Below are positions 28,662-38,903 of a stretch of DNA of 64,000 nt, piece after piece. This stretch comes from Bacteroides nordii WAL 11050 = JCM 12987 (GTDB taxonomy: Bacteria; Bacteroidota; Bacteroidia; Bacteroidales; Bacteroidaceae), in the NCBI GenBank assembly GCA_000613465.1, contig BAJA01000003.1:1-64000 (forward strand), written 5' to 3'. The notes under the pieces were generated by a model that made no database searches, was not told where the DNA came from, and saw nothing but the letters and a program-made list of their open reading frames with translations. The stretch's first letter is position 1; each line of letters opens with the position of its first letter. The translations under genes were made by a program, and so were the position numbers.

Positions 28662-29300
28662 CTATTTTCTTGTTTGTGGTTGTAGGACTAATAAGCTTTC
28701 CGGCCCCATATTGAATAGTAAGTCTATCATACTTAAATTCGGACGAAAACCATTCCGGGCTTCGAATACCTGGTAATAAGGGTGGGGAATAAATTCCGGG
28801 TCCGTCTCCCGGAAATCTTTTTTGGGATGGATGGCTTCTCTGAAATCATACTCATCCGGAGCAAAATCCATTTTATATTCTGTAGTTCGTTTTAGGGCTA
28901 CTTCAATATCTGTAAGTTGACAAATCAGGTGGCAGAGTTCTTCGTTGAAATCGATTAAAAACTCGTATTTCTTCTCATAGAACGGATGAAAATCATCTTT
29001 ATAGTATTCAAAAAACGGAGTACTATTGTAGGCCGATTCAATAGCATTCCAATGCATATGGCGCCAGTTCCCATGATCGGAAATACGGATATCCTTCATG
29101 GGGCATTTCGGATTTTCCGGTTTTACAGTAGGGATAGAAAGTGCAATATCACCATCCGGACCGGCAATAGTACAACGATTACGATAGGTCTGCTTCATAT
29201 AGTGGTCATGCTGCTCGATAAAAACTTTATCATAGGTAACCAATTTACTATAGTATTCTACGGGAGCCAGATAGGCTGAAGAGAGAAAAACAGTTTTCAT
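28662..29300 (-). CDS. WbqC-family protein
   Basis: This 212-residue cytoplasmic protein of the WbqC-like family begins MKTVFLSSAYLAPVEYYSKL. Conserved features are the N-terminal PVEYYSKL region, YRNRCTIAGPDG near residue 40, NWRHMHWNAIESAYNSTPFF near 77-96 and the C-terminal NGFRPNLSMIDLLFNMGPES near 184. The family occurs in polysaccharide biosynthesis clusters and elsewhere, and its biochemical role is not well defined. In this window it follows the two signal-peptidase homologues on the same strand, with 34 bp between it and the nearer one, so it is probably in the same transcript. Confidence 0.88.
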   Translation of the reverse strand: MKTVFLSSAYLAPVEYYSKLVTYDKVFIEQHDHYMKQTYRNRCTIAGPDGDIALSIPTVKPENPKCPMKDIRISDHGNWRHMHWNAIESAYNSTPFFEYYKDDFHPFYEKKYEFLIDFNEELCHLICQLTDIEVALKRTTEYKMDFAPDEYDFREAIHPKKDFRETDPEFIPHPYYQVFEARNGFRPNLSMIDLLFNMGPESLLVLQPQTRK

Positions 29301-29334
29301 TTGTAATTCATCATTAAATATTCATCATTTATTC

Positions 29335-30272
29335 TCATCGTACAGGTTGAAAGAAGCGATTCCACCTGTAACCTTCAAACAGATTTGTATTGCTCTCTTT
29401 GGAGAACCAGATAAGAGAGGCTTTTCCGATAATATGATCTTGTGGTACAAGTCCGAAAAGGCGTGAATCGGATAAATTAACAGAATTATTGGATACCATC
29501 CAATAATAATCCTTACTGAAATAACAGTGTTGTACAGGGTGTCCGTCTACATACAATGTATCATGTTTGATTTCTGCATGTTTACCCTCATGCAATACAA
29601 GTGTGTTACGGAGTAGTGTCCTGTTCCAGGGGTATACCCGGACGGCCATCCCTTTCCGGGGGATTATCAGCGGGTTAACTACTTGTTTTTCTCGGTCTGA
29701 CTCAAGTGGCTGTATCCAGTTTGATCCGTTCATGGCCTGTTCCAGTAGGTAATATTCGTAACGGCTGAAACTTCGTACGTTATTGACGGAATCCTGTCCC
29801 ATCAGTTCATTGGGAGTTATGGATAAAATACTCAGGAGCGAATCAAGTTGTTCTTCTCTGGTTTTCGGGTAGGTATACAACCTTTTACGGTCAGGTCCTG
29901 CTACGCTTTGGGAGGATACTATCGTAAATAGTGAATCAATCAATAAGGTATCTCCTGGTACACCTGCACAACGGCTTATAAATACCTCCCGCCTGTCTAT
30001 AACGGGCTGTGTTGTACTCGCAGGATTATTGAATACAACAATATCCTCTTTTTCCACTTTTCGTTCTCTCCATCTGTGATAAGAAAAAAGAGACATCAGT
30101 GGCAGGCGAAGTCCATAACTCCATTTGTTTACTAATATACGTTCACCGCGGAAGAGAGAATTTTCCATACCTGCCGAAGGGATAAGGCATGAGGTAAAAA
30201 CAAAGCTGCGGAGCATAATACGATGATTATTGCTCCGGCTAATGCTATTATCCATTTTAGATTTCTCTTCAT
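29335..30272 (-). CDS. Signal peptidase I homologue lacking the Ser-Lys dyad (one frameshift)
   Basis: This is an S26A-family protein of about 312 residues after repair. The true N-terminus is the ATG complementary to 30270-30272 (MKRNLKWIIALAGAIIIVL), a membrane anchor; the frame breaks near 30215 (one T missing) and continues as LRSFVFTSCLIPSAGMENSL. The catalytic region reads PSAGMENSL where active enzymes have PSGSM: the nucleophile Ser position is Gly. The general-base region reads FISRCAGVPGD where active enzymes have VKR: Lys is Ser. The box-E region VSNNSVNLSDSRLFG is close to the family. The protein is therefore probably not a normal signal peptidase. It is downstream of lepB. Confidence 0.78.
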
Positions 30273-30342
30273 GGCATTTTAGTTCTTTAGTTTTTCAGTT
30301 TTTTAGTTCTTTAGTTTCAATTTATGATAACTACTGAGAACC

Positions 30343-30417
30343 GACCAACTCACAAACTCATCAACTCATAAACTTATCGACTCGCAAACTTACAAACTTA
30401 CCAACTCACAAACTCAC
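30343..30417. repeat. Degenerate 16-nt tandem repeat between the two signal-peptidase genes
   Basis: About four and a half units of CAACTCAYAAACTYAY follow one another. A second low-complexity stretch of TTTTAGTTCTTTAG type lies at 30276-30315. Neither encodes protein. Confidence 0.7.
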
Positions 30418-30419
30418 AC

Positions 30420-31849
30420 TCATTTCACCCATTTAAAGATACGGTTCCAGCGGATCTTTCCGTTAAACCACCCCCGGTCTTTATCGAGAGATAACCATAC
30501 TACAATTGGCTTACCTACTACATGATCTTCGGGTACAAAACCCCAATAACGGGAATCCTGTGAATTATGGCGGTTATCACCCATCATCCAGTAGTAATCC
30601 ATCTGGAAGGTATATTTGTCTGTTTTTTGTCCGTTAATGTAGATACCATCGTCTTTCACTTCCAGCTTGTTACCTTCGTACGCAACAATACATCTCTCAT
30701 AAATAGGAAGATTGTCCATCGTCAGTGTGATGGTAGAACCTTTGGCTGGTATCCATATAGGACCATAATTGTCTACTGTCCAGTCTGTATACAAGTTTAG
30801 TGGATAGAGATCGTGTGAGGGTCTCTCTGTTGAGATTGGTTCTATCGAAGTAACAAGGTCTTTGCGTGCAAGCAATGTGTTGCGTGCTTTTTGGGTAAGT
30901 GGCAAGTAGAAAACAGTTGCTCCCGGTTGGTAGTATTCTGTATCTTCGTTGCTTAATCCCAACTCATCATGGAGGAATTCGTTGGGTATCATCTTACCGG
31001 TGGCATGTACGGTATAGAGGAACTGAAGGTTTTCCGGTTCTTCCTGTGCTTTACCGTCGATGTATATGATGCGGTCTTTTATCTGAAGAGTATCTCCCGG
31101 AAGTCCGACACAACGTTTTACATAGTTTTCGCGGCGGTCTACCGGCCGATAGATTATGTTACCGAATTTTTCAGGGTGTGCAAACACGTATTTTCTACCG
31201 GCATCCCGATAAAGGTCATATACGATCCGTTGTTGTTTACGATTCAGACTATCCATGTTGATCGGATTGGAAAAAGTCCCTTTTCCTTCCCGATAAATGA
31301 TGTTATCGTAGAAGTCAGTTTGTTGATAGGTGACAGCTACGGTATCTCCTGCCGGGAAGTTGAATACTACAATATCGTTCATTTTCACTTTACCAAATCC
31401 CGGAACACGTTTATATTTCCATTGTGGCCACTCGATATACGATTTAGTGTTTACAAGAGGCAATGTATGCTGCGCCAACGGCATAGAGAGGGGGGTATTG
31501 GGAACACGAGGCCATAGCTCATTTTACTTACATATAGAAAATCACCTACTAACAGAGATTTCTCTAAAGAAGAAGAAGGTATCTGATAGTTTTGAAATAC
31601 ATATATGTTCACGAAGTATACAGCTACCAATGCAAAAACAATGGCATCCACCCAACTCATGACATTACGTACTGTAGAGTTTTTCGATTTCTTCCAGAAT
31701 GACCAGGGGACTTTCTTCGTGATATAAATGTCGAAGATAAAAGGAACTACGATGAGTCCCCACCAGCTTTTCACCCATACTAAAAAAGCCAGGTAGAGGA
31801 GGATAACGATGGCACATTTAATCCATTGTGCGCGCGTTGCTTTTTCCAT
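30420..31849 (-). CDS. lepB: Signal peptidase I (one frameshift)
   Basis: LepB removes signal peptides from exported preproteins at the periplasmic face of the inner membrane. After repair it has about 476 residues, long for the family but as I recall it for Bacteroidetes. Two N-terminal membrane segments precede QIPSSSLEKSLLVGDFLYVS with the nucleophile at Ser94; the Lys general base is in NYVKRCVGLPGD; box E is MMGDNRHNSQDSRYWGFVP. The frame breaks near 31510 (GGCCCTCGT read as GGCCTCGT), one C short. Since signal peptidase is essential and everything else is preserved, sequence error is the likely cause. It follows dapB by 18 bp and likely shares its transcript. Confidence 0.92.
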
Positions 31850-31867
31850 GATATAATTTATTTATAA

Positions 31868-32596
31868 TTATTCTTTCAAAAACGGAAACAAGTCACTCAT
31901 GCCTAAATACCCTTGTTTATCCATAGTATATTCGGCAGCTAATATAGCACCTAAGGCAAATCCACCACGGTTTTTGGCATCGTGTGTAATGGAGATACTG
32001 TCAACTGCCGAATCGTAACGAATGGTGTGAATGCCGAAAACCTCTCCTTCACGAATGGAGTGAATAGGTAATTCGTTGGCTGTGACAGCCACTTCTTTTA
32101 CCCAATGGTCTTTACGGTCCAGATTTTCAAGGATACCTTCGGCCAGTGTGATAGCAGTACCACTTGGTGCGTCGAGTTTATGTATATGATGTGTTTCGCT
32201 CATGGTCACATCATATATTGGGAACTGATTCATTATCTTTGCCAGGTATTTGTTGACAGCAGAGAAAATAACGACTCCCAGACTGAAATTAGAAGACCAG
32301 AAAAGTGTTTTCCCTTCTTTCTCGCAAAGGTTTTTTATTTCGTCACCATGTTCTGCCATCCATCCGGTACTACCCGAAACGAGCTTTACGCCGGCGTTGA
32401 ATGTCTTGATATAGTTGTTGTATGCCACTGTCGGATTGGTGAATTCAATAGCCACGTCCGCAGAGCGGAATGCTTCAGATTCAAAATCATCCTGATTGTC
32501 GACGTCGATAATGCAGACTATCTGATGTCCGCGGCTAAGGGCAACTTTTTCCAGTTCTTTGCCCATCTTTCCATAACCGATTAATGCTATTTTCAT
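31868..32596 (-). CDS. dapB: 4-hydroxy-tetrahydrodipicolinate reductase
   Basis: DapB reduces 4-hydroxy-tetrahydrodipicolinate with NAD(P)H in the diaminopimelate/lysine pathway. The 242-residue length is normal for Bacteroidetes. The N-terminal Rossmann motif is IALIGYGKMGKELE; KLVSGSTGWM near residue 70 marks the nucleotide-binding region; the hallmark ETHHIHKLDAPSGTAITLAE near 134-153 carries the catalytic His pair and the Lys. It heads a minus-strand gene group dapB-lepB-signal peptidase homologue-WbqC. A TAnnTTTG box on the minus strand is 34 bp upstream of the ATG. Confidence 0.97.
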   Translation of the reverse strand: MKIALIGYGKMGKELEKVALSRGHQIVCIIDVDNQDDFESEAFRSADVAIEFTNPTVAYNNYIKTFNAGVKLVSGSTGWMAEHGDEIKNLCEKEGKTLFWSSNFSLGVVIFSAVNKYLAKIMNQFPIYDVTMSETHHIHKLDAPSGTAITLAEGILENLDRKDHWVKEVAVTANELPIHSIREGEVFGIHTIRYDSAVDSISITHDAKNRGGFALGAILAAEYTMDKQGYLGMSDLFPFLKE

Positions 32597-32629
32597 TGTT
32601 TTACTGACTTATATTCAAAATAATAGTCG

Positions 32630-32655
32630 CAAAGATAAGATTTTTATTACATTTG
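32630..32655. promoter_or_regulatory. Divergent -7 boxes for dapB and DUF2851
   Basis: On the minus strand TATCTTTG (32630-32637) faces dapB; on the plus strand TACATTTG (32648-32655) faces the DUF2851 gene, whose ATG is 25 bp on. Both match TAnnTTTG. Confidence 0.5.
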
Positions 32656-32680
32656 TCGAACACATTAACGTCTTGTTAAC

Positions 32681-33947
32681 ATGGAACAACTCTTGCACTA
32701 TGTCTGGAAACATAAAATATTCCCTCTTACTCCATTGCAAACAACCTCAGGATTGCCGGTAGAAGTCATTGATACCGGTTTGCAAAATACGCATGCCGGT
32801 CCCGATTTTTTTAATGCCAAACTAAAGATAGACGGCACTCTTTGTAGGTAATGTAGAAATACACACAACTTCTTCTGATTGGTATCGTCATGGACACGAT
32901 CATGATAAAGCTTATGATTCGGTCATTTTACATGTTGTTGAACAAGCTGATTGTGAGGTTTTTTGTTCCAATGGCGGGCAGGTTTCCCAGTTGTTACTTG
33001 TGTGTCCGGAACATGTAAAGCAACATTATGAAGAACTTCATGCAAGTGATATTTATCCTCCCTGTTATTCTGTTTTGTCCGCTTTACCTAAACTGACGAT
33101 TCACTCTTGGCTTAGTGCATTACAGACAGAACGTTTTCAGCAAAAGGCTGATGTGATTGCCAAACGGTTGCACTCTTGTAATAATAATTGGGAAGATGCT
33201 TTTTTTATTACCCTGGCCCGTAATTTTGGTTTTGGTCTGAATGGAGATGCTTTTGAAACATGGGCCAACCTGATCCCTTTTCGGGCAGTAGATAAGCATC
33301 GGGATGATTTGACACAGATAGAAGCTTTCTTCTTTGGGCAGGCAGGCTTGCTGGAGGAAGATGCTACAGATGATTATCAGGCCCGGATGCAGAATGAGTT
33401 CCGTTATTTACAACATAAATTTGAACTGTCTGCTGTAATGGATAATGCTTTATGGCGTTTTTTGCGAATTCGTCCAGGTAATTTCCCGCATGTTCGTCTG
33501 GCGCAGTTAGCAGCTCTTTACCAAGAGGAACGTTCATTGTTTTCGCGTGTGATGGAGGCTAAGACATTAAAAGAGATCAGGCAGATATTGATAGCAAAGA
33601 CTTCTCCTTATTGGGAAAGTCATTTTATTTTTGGTAAATCCTCTCCCCAAAAAGAAAAGGGAATTGGTGCAGGCGCACAAAATCTGTTAGTTATCAATAC
33701 TGTTGTTCCTTTTCTTTATGCTTACGGGTTGCATAAAGCGGATGAACGTTTGTGTGATCGTGCTACTGATTTTCTGGAAGAGCTGAAGGCAGAAAATAAT
33801 TATGTGACTCGTTTGTGGAGTGGGGCAGGACTGCCTGTACATACAGCTGCCGATAGTCAGGCTTTACTGCAACTTCAAAAAGAGTATTGCGATAAAAAGA
33901 AGTGTCTTTATTGCCGTTTTGGTTATGAGTATTTGCGAAAGAAATAA
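32681..33947 (+). CDS. DUF2851 family protein (one frameshift)
   Basis: This is a protein of about 422 residues after repair, of a Bacteroidetes family with unknown function. It begins MEQLLHYVWKHKIFPLTPLQ and breaks frame near 32844, where CTTTGTAGGTAATG follows the codons for KIDGTL; adding two bases (most simply GG, giving CTTTGGGTAGGT) produces the expected TLWVGNVEIHTTSSDWYRHG. Further family segments are NYVTRLWSGAGLPVHTA near the C-terminus and the cysteine group KKKCLYCRFGYEYL at the end. It starts divergently from dapB. The protein is cytoplasmic with no clear catalytic motif. Confidence 0.82.
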
Positions 33948-34019
33948 AAACTAAAACTAACCGATTATCAGGTAACTAAAATATTTTTCCTCTTTTACTC
34001 AACGCATTCAAACTTCTTT

Positions 34020-34109
34020 TATCTTTGTCGAAAAACGAAGATAAGCTGCACCTTGGCATAAAAAATGAATAAGTTCATTTTATTCTGCTCTCGGTTTGCA
34101 TTATCTTTG
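34020..34109 (+). repeat. Promoter-bearing intergenic repeat, copy 2
   Basis: This has the same architecture as copy 1: TATCTTTG at 34020-34027 and 34102-34109, with CGAAGATAAGCTGCACCTTG, AAAATGAATAAGTTCATTTT and CTCTCGGTTTGCAT between. Only the centre of the palindrome and a few single bases differ. The ATG of the next gene is 24 bp after its end. Confidence 0.75.
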
Positions 34110-34133
34110 CAGCCAATTTAAATGCAGTTAATT

Positions 34134-34691
34134 ATGAAAACAAAAAGAGTTGTGTCTTACCTGTTGGTAGCTGTTCTGTTAGCAGGTGTTTGCTGTGTGT
34201 CCTGTGGCAATATGTCCAAAAGAAAAGCAGAGGCTCTTGCTGCCAATGTAGACGGGGAGGATTTCCCTGCTTTTTTAGAAAAGTTCACTTCCAGTGCAGC
34301 TTATCAGTATACACGTATTAAGTTTCCGCTGAAAACTCCTATTACTTTGATGACTGATGATGGAAATAGTGAGAAAACTTTTCCTTTCACCCAAGAGAAA
34401 TGGCCATTGTTGGATAGTGAGGTATTGAAAGAAGAACGTATTAGCCAGGAAGAAGGCGGTGTGTATGTTTCAAAATATACGCTTAATGAACCTGCTCACA
34501 AAGTTTTTGAAGCCGGGTATGAGGAATCTGAAATAGATCTTCGTGTGGAATTTGAATTGATTGAAGGAAAATGGTATGTGACCGATTGCTATACCGGTTG
34601 GTATGGGTTTGACCTTCCGATTGGTGAACTTAAAGAAACAATACTTCAGGTTCAGGAAGATAATAAAGCATTTAAAGAATTGCACCCTTGA
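34134..34691 (+). CDS. Putative lipoprotein, possibly DUF4348 family
   Basis: This 185-residue protein has a signal sequence MKTKRVVSYLLVAVLLAGV followed by CCVSC, so a lipoprotein cleaved before one of these cysteines is likely. The mature part has FPAFLEKFTSSAAYQYTRIK near residue 47, then FPLKTPITLM, a segment YVSKYTLNEPAHKVF and a C-terminal LIEGKWYVTDCYTGWYGFD. The pattern recalls the DUF4348 family of Bacteroides, but I am not certain. I chose the ATG at 34134 because it gives a clean signal peptide; an in-frame ATG at 34122 adds four residues. It is expressed from the promoter in repeat copy 2. Confidence 0.75.
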   Translation: MKTKRVVSYLLVAVLLAGVCCVSCGNMSKRKAEALAANVDGEDFPAFLEKFTSSAAYQYTRIKFPLKTPITLMTDDGNSEKTFPFTQEKWPLLDSEVLKEERISQEEGGVYVSKYTLNEPAHKVFEAGYEESEIDLRVEFELIEGKWYVTDCYTGWYGFDLPIGELKETILQVQEDNKAFKELHP

Positions 34692-34855
34692 CAGAAAAAC
34701 TTGAACCGAGGGTGATTGACTTGAAAAATAAGATGCCAAAAACGGATAAATAATACTTTGTGTTACTCTGTAGTGAAATAGATTCGCACCTCTACAAGAA
34801 GTTCTTCTATCCACGGAGTCGTGAATAATTATTGTATTATTCTGTACGATTTAAG

Positions 34856-34885
34856 CCCCTCTTTTTCCGAAAAGAGGGGTTTCTT
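34856..34885 (+). terminator. Terminator between the lipoprotein gene and the DUF6250 gene
   Basis: CCCCTCTTTT (34856-34865) and AAAAGAGGGG (34870-34879) form a 10-bp stem with a 4-nt loop followed by TTTCTTTG. Confidence 0.65.
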
Positions 34886-34924
34886 TGTATCCGGTAGTAA
34901 TCTTCAAAACTAATACATAAATAA

Positions 34925-35620
34925 ATGAAACGAATTCTTATCCGTAGCACTGCTTTATTTACTTTTCTCTGGTTGGTAACAGCCTGTCTGCCTTCCGGAA
35001 AAAATAATACCTCTTTAACTGAAAATTGGATTGCAGAGGATGAATCTGCCGCCATGCAATTATCATTGGTGTCGGATACTTTGGACATTGTTGTACCTGC
35101 AGGTCTCACTTTATGGTATAATGAGCCATTGACCGGTGAGTATGAAATAAGTTATCACATAGCTATGTTAATGGAAGACGGAAAGCAGGATCGGCTGAGT
35201 GACCTGAACTGTTTCTGGGCTGCCAATGATCCGCAGTATCCTGATGATATTTTTGCTCGCAGTGAGTGGAGAAACGGAGTTTTCAAAAATTATAATACAT
35301 TGAATCTATTCTATGTGGGCTATGGTGGTAATGAAAACACAACCACCCGTTTTCGTCGCTACTATGCTGAATTTTATGGAGTCGATGATGCCCGTGTAAA
35401 ACCCTTAATTGCTGAATATACTGATCCTGCCCATCTTCTGGTAGCAGGAAAGTGGTATCACATTGTGATTCGCGTAGAGAAAAAACAAACCACGTATACA
35501 GTGAATGGTGAGGAACTTTTTCGCGCTTCTTTAAAACCGGGAGAGGGGGATGGATATTTTGGCCTCCGTTTGCTCCAGAATCATGTCCTGATGACCGGAT
35601 TTCAAATCAAACAAATGTGA
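34925..35620 (+). CDS. DUF6250-like secreted protein
   Basis: This 231-residue protein has a lipoprotein-type signal (FLWLVTACLPSG, Cys near 21). The mature domain looks like a concanavalin-type jelly roll of the DUF6250 group: ENWIAEDESAAMQLS, YEISYHIAMLMEDGKQDRLS near 74, LNCFWAANDPQYPDDIFAR, the hallmark YVGYGGNENTTTRFRRYYAE near 133-152, and a closing GYFGLRLLQNHVLMTGFQIK. Such proteins occur with polysaccharide lyases and may be lyases or binding proteins. It stands 23 bp before the PL8 lyase gene and is almost certainly co-transcribed with it. Confidence 0.75.
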   Translation: MKRILIRSTALFTFLWLVTACLPSGKNNTSLTENWIAEDESAAMQLSLVSDTLDIVVPAGLTLWYNEPLTGEYEISYHIAMLMEDGKQDRLSDLNCFWAANDPQYPDDIFARSEWRNGVFKNYNTLNLFYVGYGGNENTTTRFRRYYAEFYGVDDARVKPLIAEYTDPAHLLVAGKWYHIVIRVEKKQTTYTVNGEELFRASLKPGEGDGYFGLRLLQNHVLMTGFQIKQM

Positions 35621-35643
35621 TAACCACACAATTAATACTCTAA

Positions 35644-38600
35644 ATGATGAAACAATCTTTTATGAAATTGGGAGCTGTATTTTTTCTCTCTCTTTTTGGC
35701 TCTGTTACCTTATTGGCACAATTGGTGAAGAATGATCGTATGTTTTCTTTTGAGGAGTCGCAAGTTCCTGCTTGTATCAGTAGCGAATCTTCAAAATTAT
35801 CCATTTCACCGGAACATTATAAAGATGGTACGCATTCATTACTATGGACTTTTCAACCGAATGCAACACTTTCTTTGAAAAAAGATCTGAAGTTTGAGAA
35901 AAAAGATCCTACCGGGAAAGATCTCTATCTTTCGGCTTTTATTGTATGGATATATAATGAGCGGCCACAAGATAAAAAAATAGAATTTGAATTTCTGAAA
36001 GATGGAAAGGTTTGTACGTCATTTCCTTTTGGGATTAACTTCAAAGGTTGGCGTGCTGCTGGGTATGTTATGAACGTGATATGCAGGGTGCCCCTGAAGA
36101 GGGTATGAACGAACTTCGTATGGTTGCGCCGGACGTAGAAGGCCAGCTTTTTATCGATCATCTTATTACAGCAATCAAAGTAGATGCCCGCCAGCAGACA
36201 GCAGATTTACAGGTGCCTTTTGTGAATGCCGAAACTACGAATCATTGGCTTGTTGTCTATAAACATTCGCTATTCAAACCGGATATTGAGCTTACTCCGG
36301 TTAGTGAAAAACAAAGACGGGATATGCAATTGATAGAGAAACGTTTCCGTGATATGGTATATACATCTTCCATGTTATCGCAGAAAGAGATTGAAATGAT
36401 CCGTAAAAAATATGATTTTTATAATATCTCTTATAAAGATGGAAAAGTGACGGGTGTACCTATCTTTATGGTACGTGCTTCTGAAGCTTATGAGCGTATG
36501 TTTCCCGATTGGGACAAAGATATGCTTACCAAACAGGGTGTGGAAATGAGAGCTTATTTTGACTTGATGAAACGGATTGCCGTAGCTTATAACAATGCTT
36601 CGGATGATTCTGTCAGAGCGGAGATGAAAGATAAGTTTCTTGCCATGTATGATCATATTACCGATCAGGGAGTAGCATTTGGCAGTTGCTGGGGGAATAT
36701 ACATCATTATGGTTATAGTGTGCGTGGTTTATATCTGGCCTATTTCCTGATGAAAGATGTGCTTCGTGAGGCAGGGAAATTAAATGAGGCTGAGCGCACA
36801 CTACGTTGGTATGCCATAACCAATGAAGTCTATCCGAAACCAGAAGTTGATGGTATTGATATGGACTCTTTCAATACGCAAACAACAGGACGTATTGCAA
36901 GTATTTTGATGATGGAAGATACGCCGGAAAAACTTCAGTATCTGAAATCTTTTTCAAGGTGGATTGATTATGGCTGTCGTCCGGCTTTGGGGTTAGCCGG
37001 AGCTTTCAAGAAGGATGGAGGAGCTTTTCATCACCGGAATAATTATCCTGCTTATGCTGTTGGAGGTTTGGAAGGAGCTTCAAATATGATCTACCTATTC
37101 AATCATACTGATTTTGCTGTATCTGAGCTGGCTCACCAGACAGTGAAGAAAGTATTACTTACGATGCGTTTCTACTGTAATAAACTCAATTTCCCACTAT
37201 CTATGTCCGGACGTCATCCGGATGGAAAGGGAAAACTTATTCCGATGCAATATGCAGTGATGGCTCTTGCCGGTACGCCCGATGGAAAGGCTGATTTTGA
37301 TGCTGATATGGCAGCAGCTTATCTTCGCTTGGTAGCCGGTACATCTTCTACAGGAGAAGATCCGGAATATATGCCTCAATTTAGCAATGAGGAAGAGAGG
37401 CGTATGGCTAAAATTTTGTCTGATAAAGGTTTCCGACCGGAACCGGATCCGCAAGGAAACCTTGCTATGGGATATGGCTGCGTATCTGTTCAGCGTCGTA
37501 GTAACTGGGCTGCAGTAGTCCGTGGGCATTCGCGTTACCTTTGGGCAGCCGAACATTATCTTGGCGCTAATCTTTACGGACGTTATCTGGCTCATGGAAG
37601 TATGCAGATACTGACTGCTGCTCCGGGGGTGGTTGTGACTCCAGATACAAGCGGTTGGCAGGAAGCCGGATTCGACTGGAACCGGATTCCCGGTGTGACT
37701 TCTATTCATCTGCCATTTGATGATTTACAGGCTAAAGTTTACAATGTTGATACCTTTTCTGGTATGGAAGAGATGCTTTATTCGGATGAAGCATTTGCCG
37801 GTGGCTTGTCTCAACAACATCAGAATGGAAATTTTGGAATGAAACTGCATGAACACGATAAATACAATGGTTCCCATCGTGCGCGTAAATCTTTTCATTT
37901 CTTTGACGGAGTGATTGTCTGCCTCGGATCAGACATTGAGAATACGAATGGTGAATATCCTACGGAAACTACCATTTTTCAGCTTGCTGTGACAGATTCG
38001 GCAGGGCATGCCTATTGGAAGACATATCAGGGGGATGGTAAAGTCTGGATAGATCATATTGGTACGGGGTATTATGTACCTGTTGCTGCTAAATTTGAGA
38101 AGAAATTTCCACAGTATTCACGTGCACAAAAAGTGAATAAAGAGACAAAAGGAGATTGGGTATCTCTGGTTATAGATCATGGAAAGTCGCCCAAAGGAGC
38201 TTCTTATGAATATGCTGTTTTTCCCCAGACCGTTGTACCCGTTATGAAGCAGTTTGCAAAGAAACCTTCGTATAAAGTATTGCAAAAGGATCGTAATGCA
38301 CATATTGTACGTGATCTGAAAAGTAATACCACTTCGTATGTGCTCTTTGAAACTCCTTCTGCCGATCTGCCCAAAGGATTGTTGATGAAAGCAGATACTT
38401 CCTGTTTAGTAATGGTACATGAAGAAAAAGGAAAAGCTCTGCTTACGGTAGCTCAGCCCGATCTTGCCTTTTATCGTGGTCCGAGTGATGAAGCTTTTGA
38501 TGAAAATGGTAAACGTATAGAGCGTAGCATCTATTCCCGTCCCTGGATTAATAATGATAGTGGAGAGATTCCAGTGACGGTTACATTAAAAGGATGTTGG

Positions 38601-38720
38601 ACTGTGAAAGAAACGCCTGCCTGTCAGGTTGTATCTTCAGATAAGAATTCTACGGTGATTCGTTTCATCTGTAAAGACGGTATGAGTCAAGATACCGAAC
38701 TGATTCCTTTTAAAAACTGA
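35644..38720 (+). CDS. Chondroitinase-type polysaccharide lyase, PL8 family (one frameshift)
   Basis: This is a secreted lyase of about 1025 residues after repair, of the chondroitinase ABC type. A signal peptide (GSVTLLAQ) is followed by the lyase N-terminal jelly roll ([30 protein letters not shown]), the alpha-toroid catalytic domain, with [18 protein letters not shown] near residue 463 and [11 protein letters not shown] near 522 carrying the expected His, Tyr and Arg, and then the beta-sandwich C-terminus ([15 protein letters not shown]). The frame breaks near 36058 (GCTGCTGGG should have one more base before TGG, giving [13 protein letters not shown]). The family degrades glycosaminoglycans by beta-elimination. 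A second relative is the 1919-residue protein at 49748. Confidence 0.85.
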
Positions 38721-38727
38721 TGTTTAA

Positions 38728-38879
38728 TGAGGCTGTGCCAATAGTAAAACTTACTATTGTTAAAACGCAGATTAACGCTAATTTACGCAAAGATTCAATT
38801 GAATCTGCGTTAATTTGCGTAAATCTGCGTTTCTACGGTTATCTGTTGATAGTTGTCTCAGGCTTTTGATACAGTCTCA
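38728..38879. mobile_element. Nested inverted-repeat element, MITE-like (152 bp)
   Basis: TGAGGCTGT at the left end (38728) matches the complement of ACAGTCTCA at the right end (to 38879) with one mismatch. Inside are CAATAGTAA/TTACTATTG (38739-38759) and a 70-bp imperfect palindrome, AAACGCAGATT to AATCTGCGTTT (38763-38832). No coding capacity. Movement is inference from structure; no target-site duplication was confirmed. Confidence 0.45.
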
Positions 38880-38903
38880 TCTTCTGATAGAAAAGATATA
38901 GTC

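Noticed and set aside
32681..33947. Two separate genes for the DUF2851 region
   Set aside because: The short 5' frame and the longer 3' frame are contiguous parts of one family protein joined by a two-base repair at 32844.
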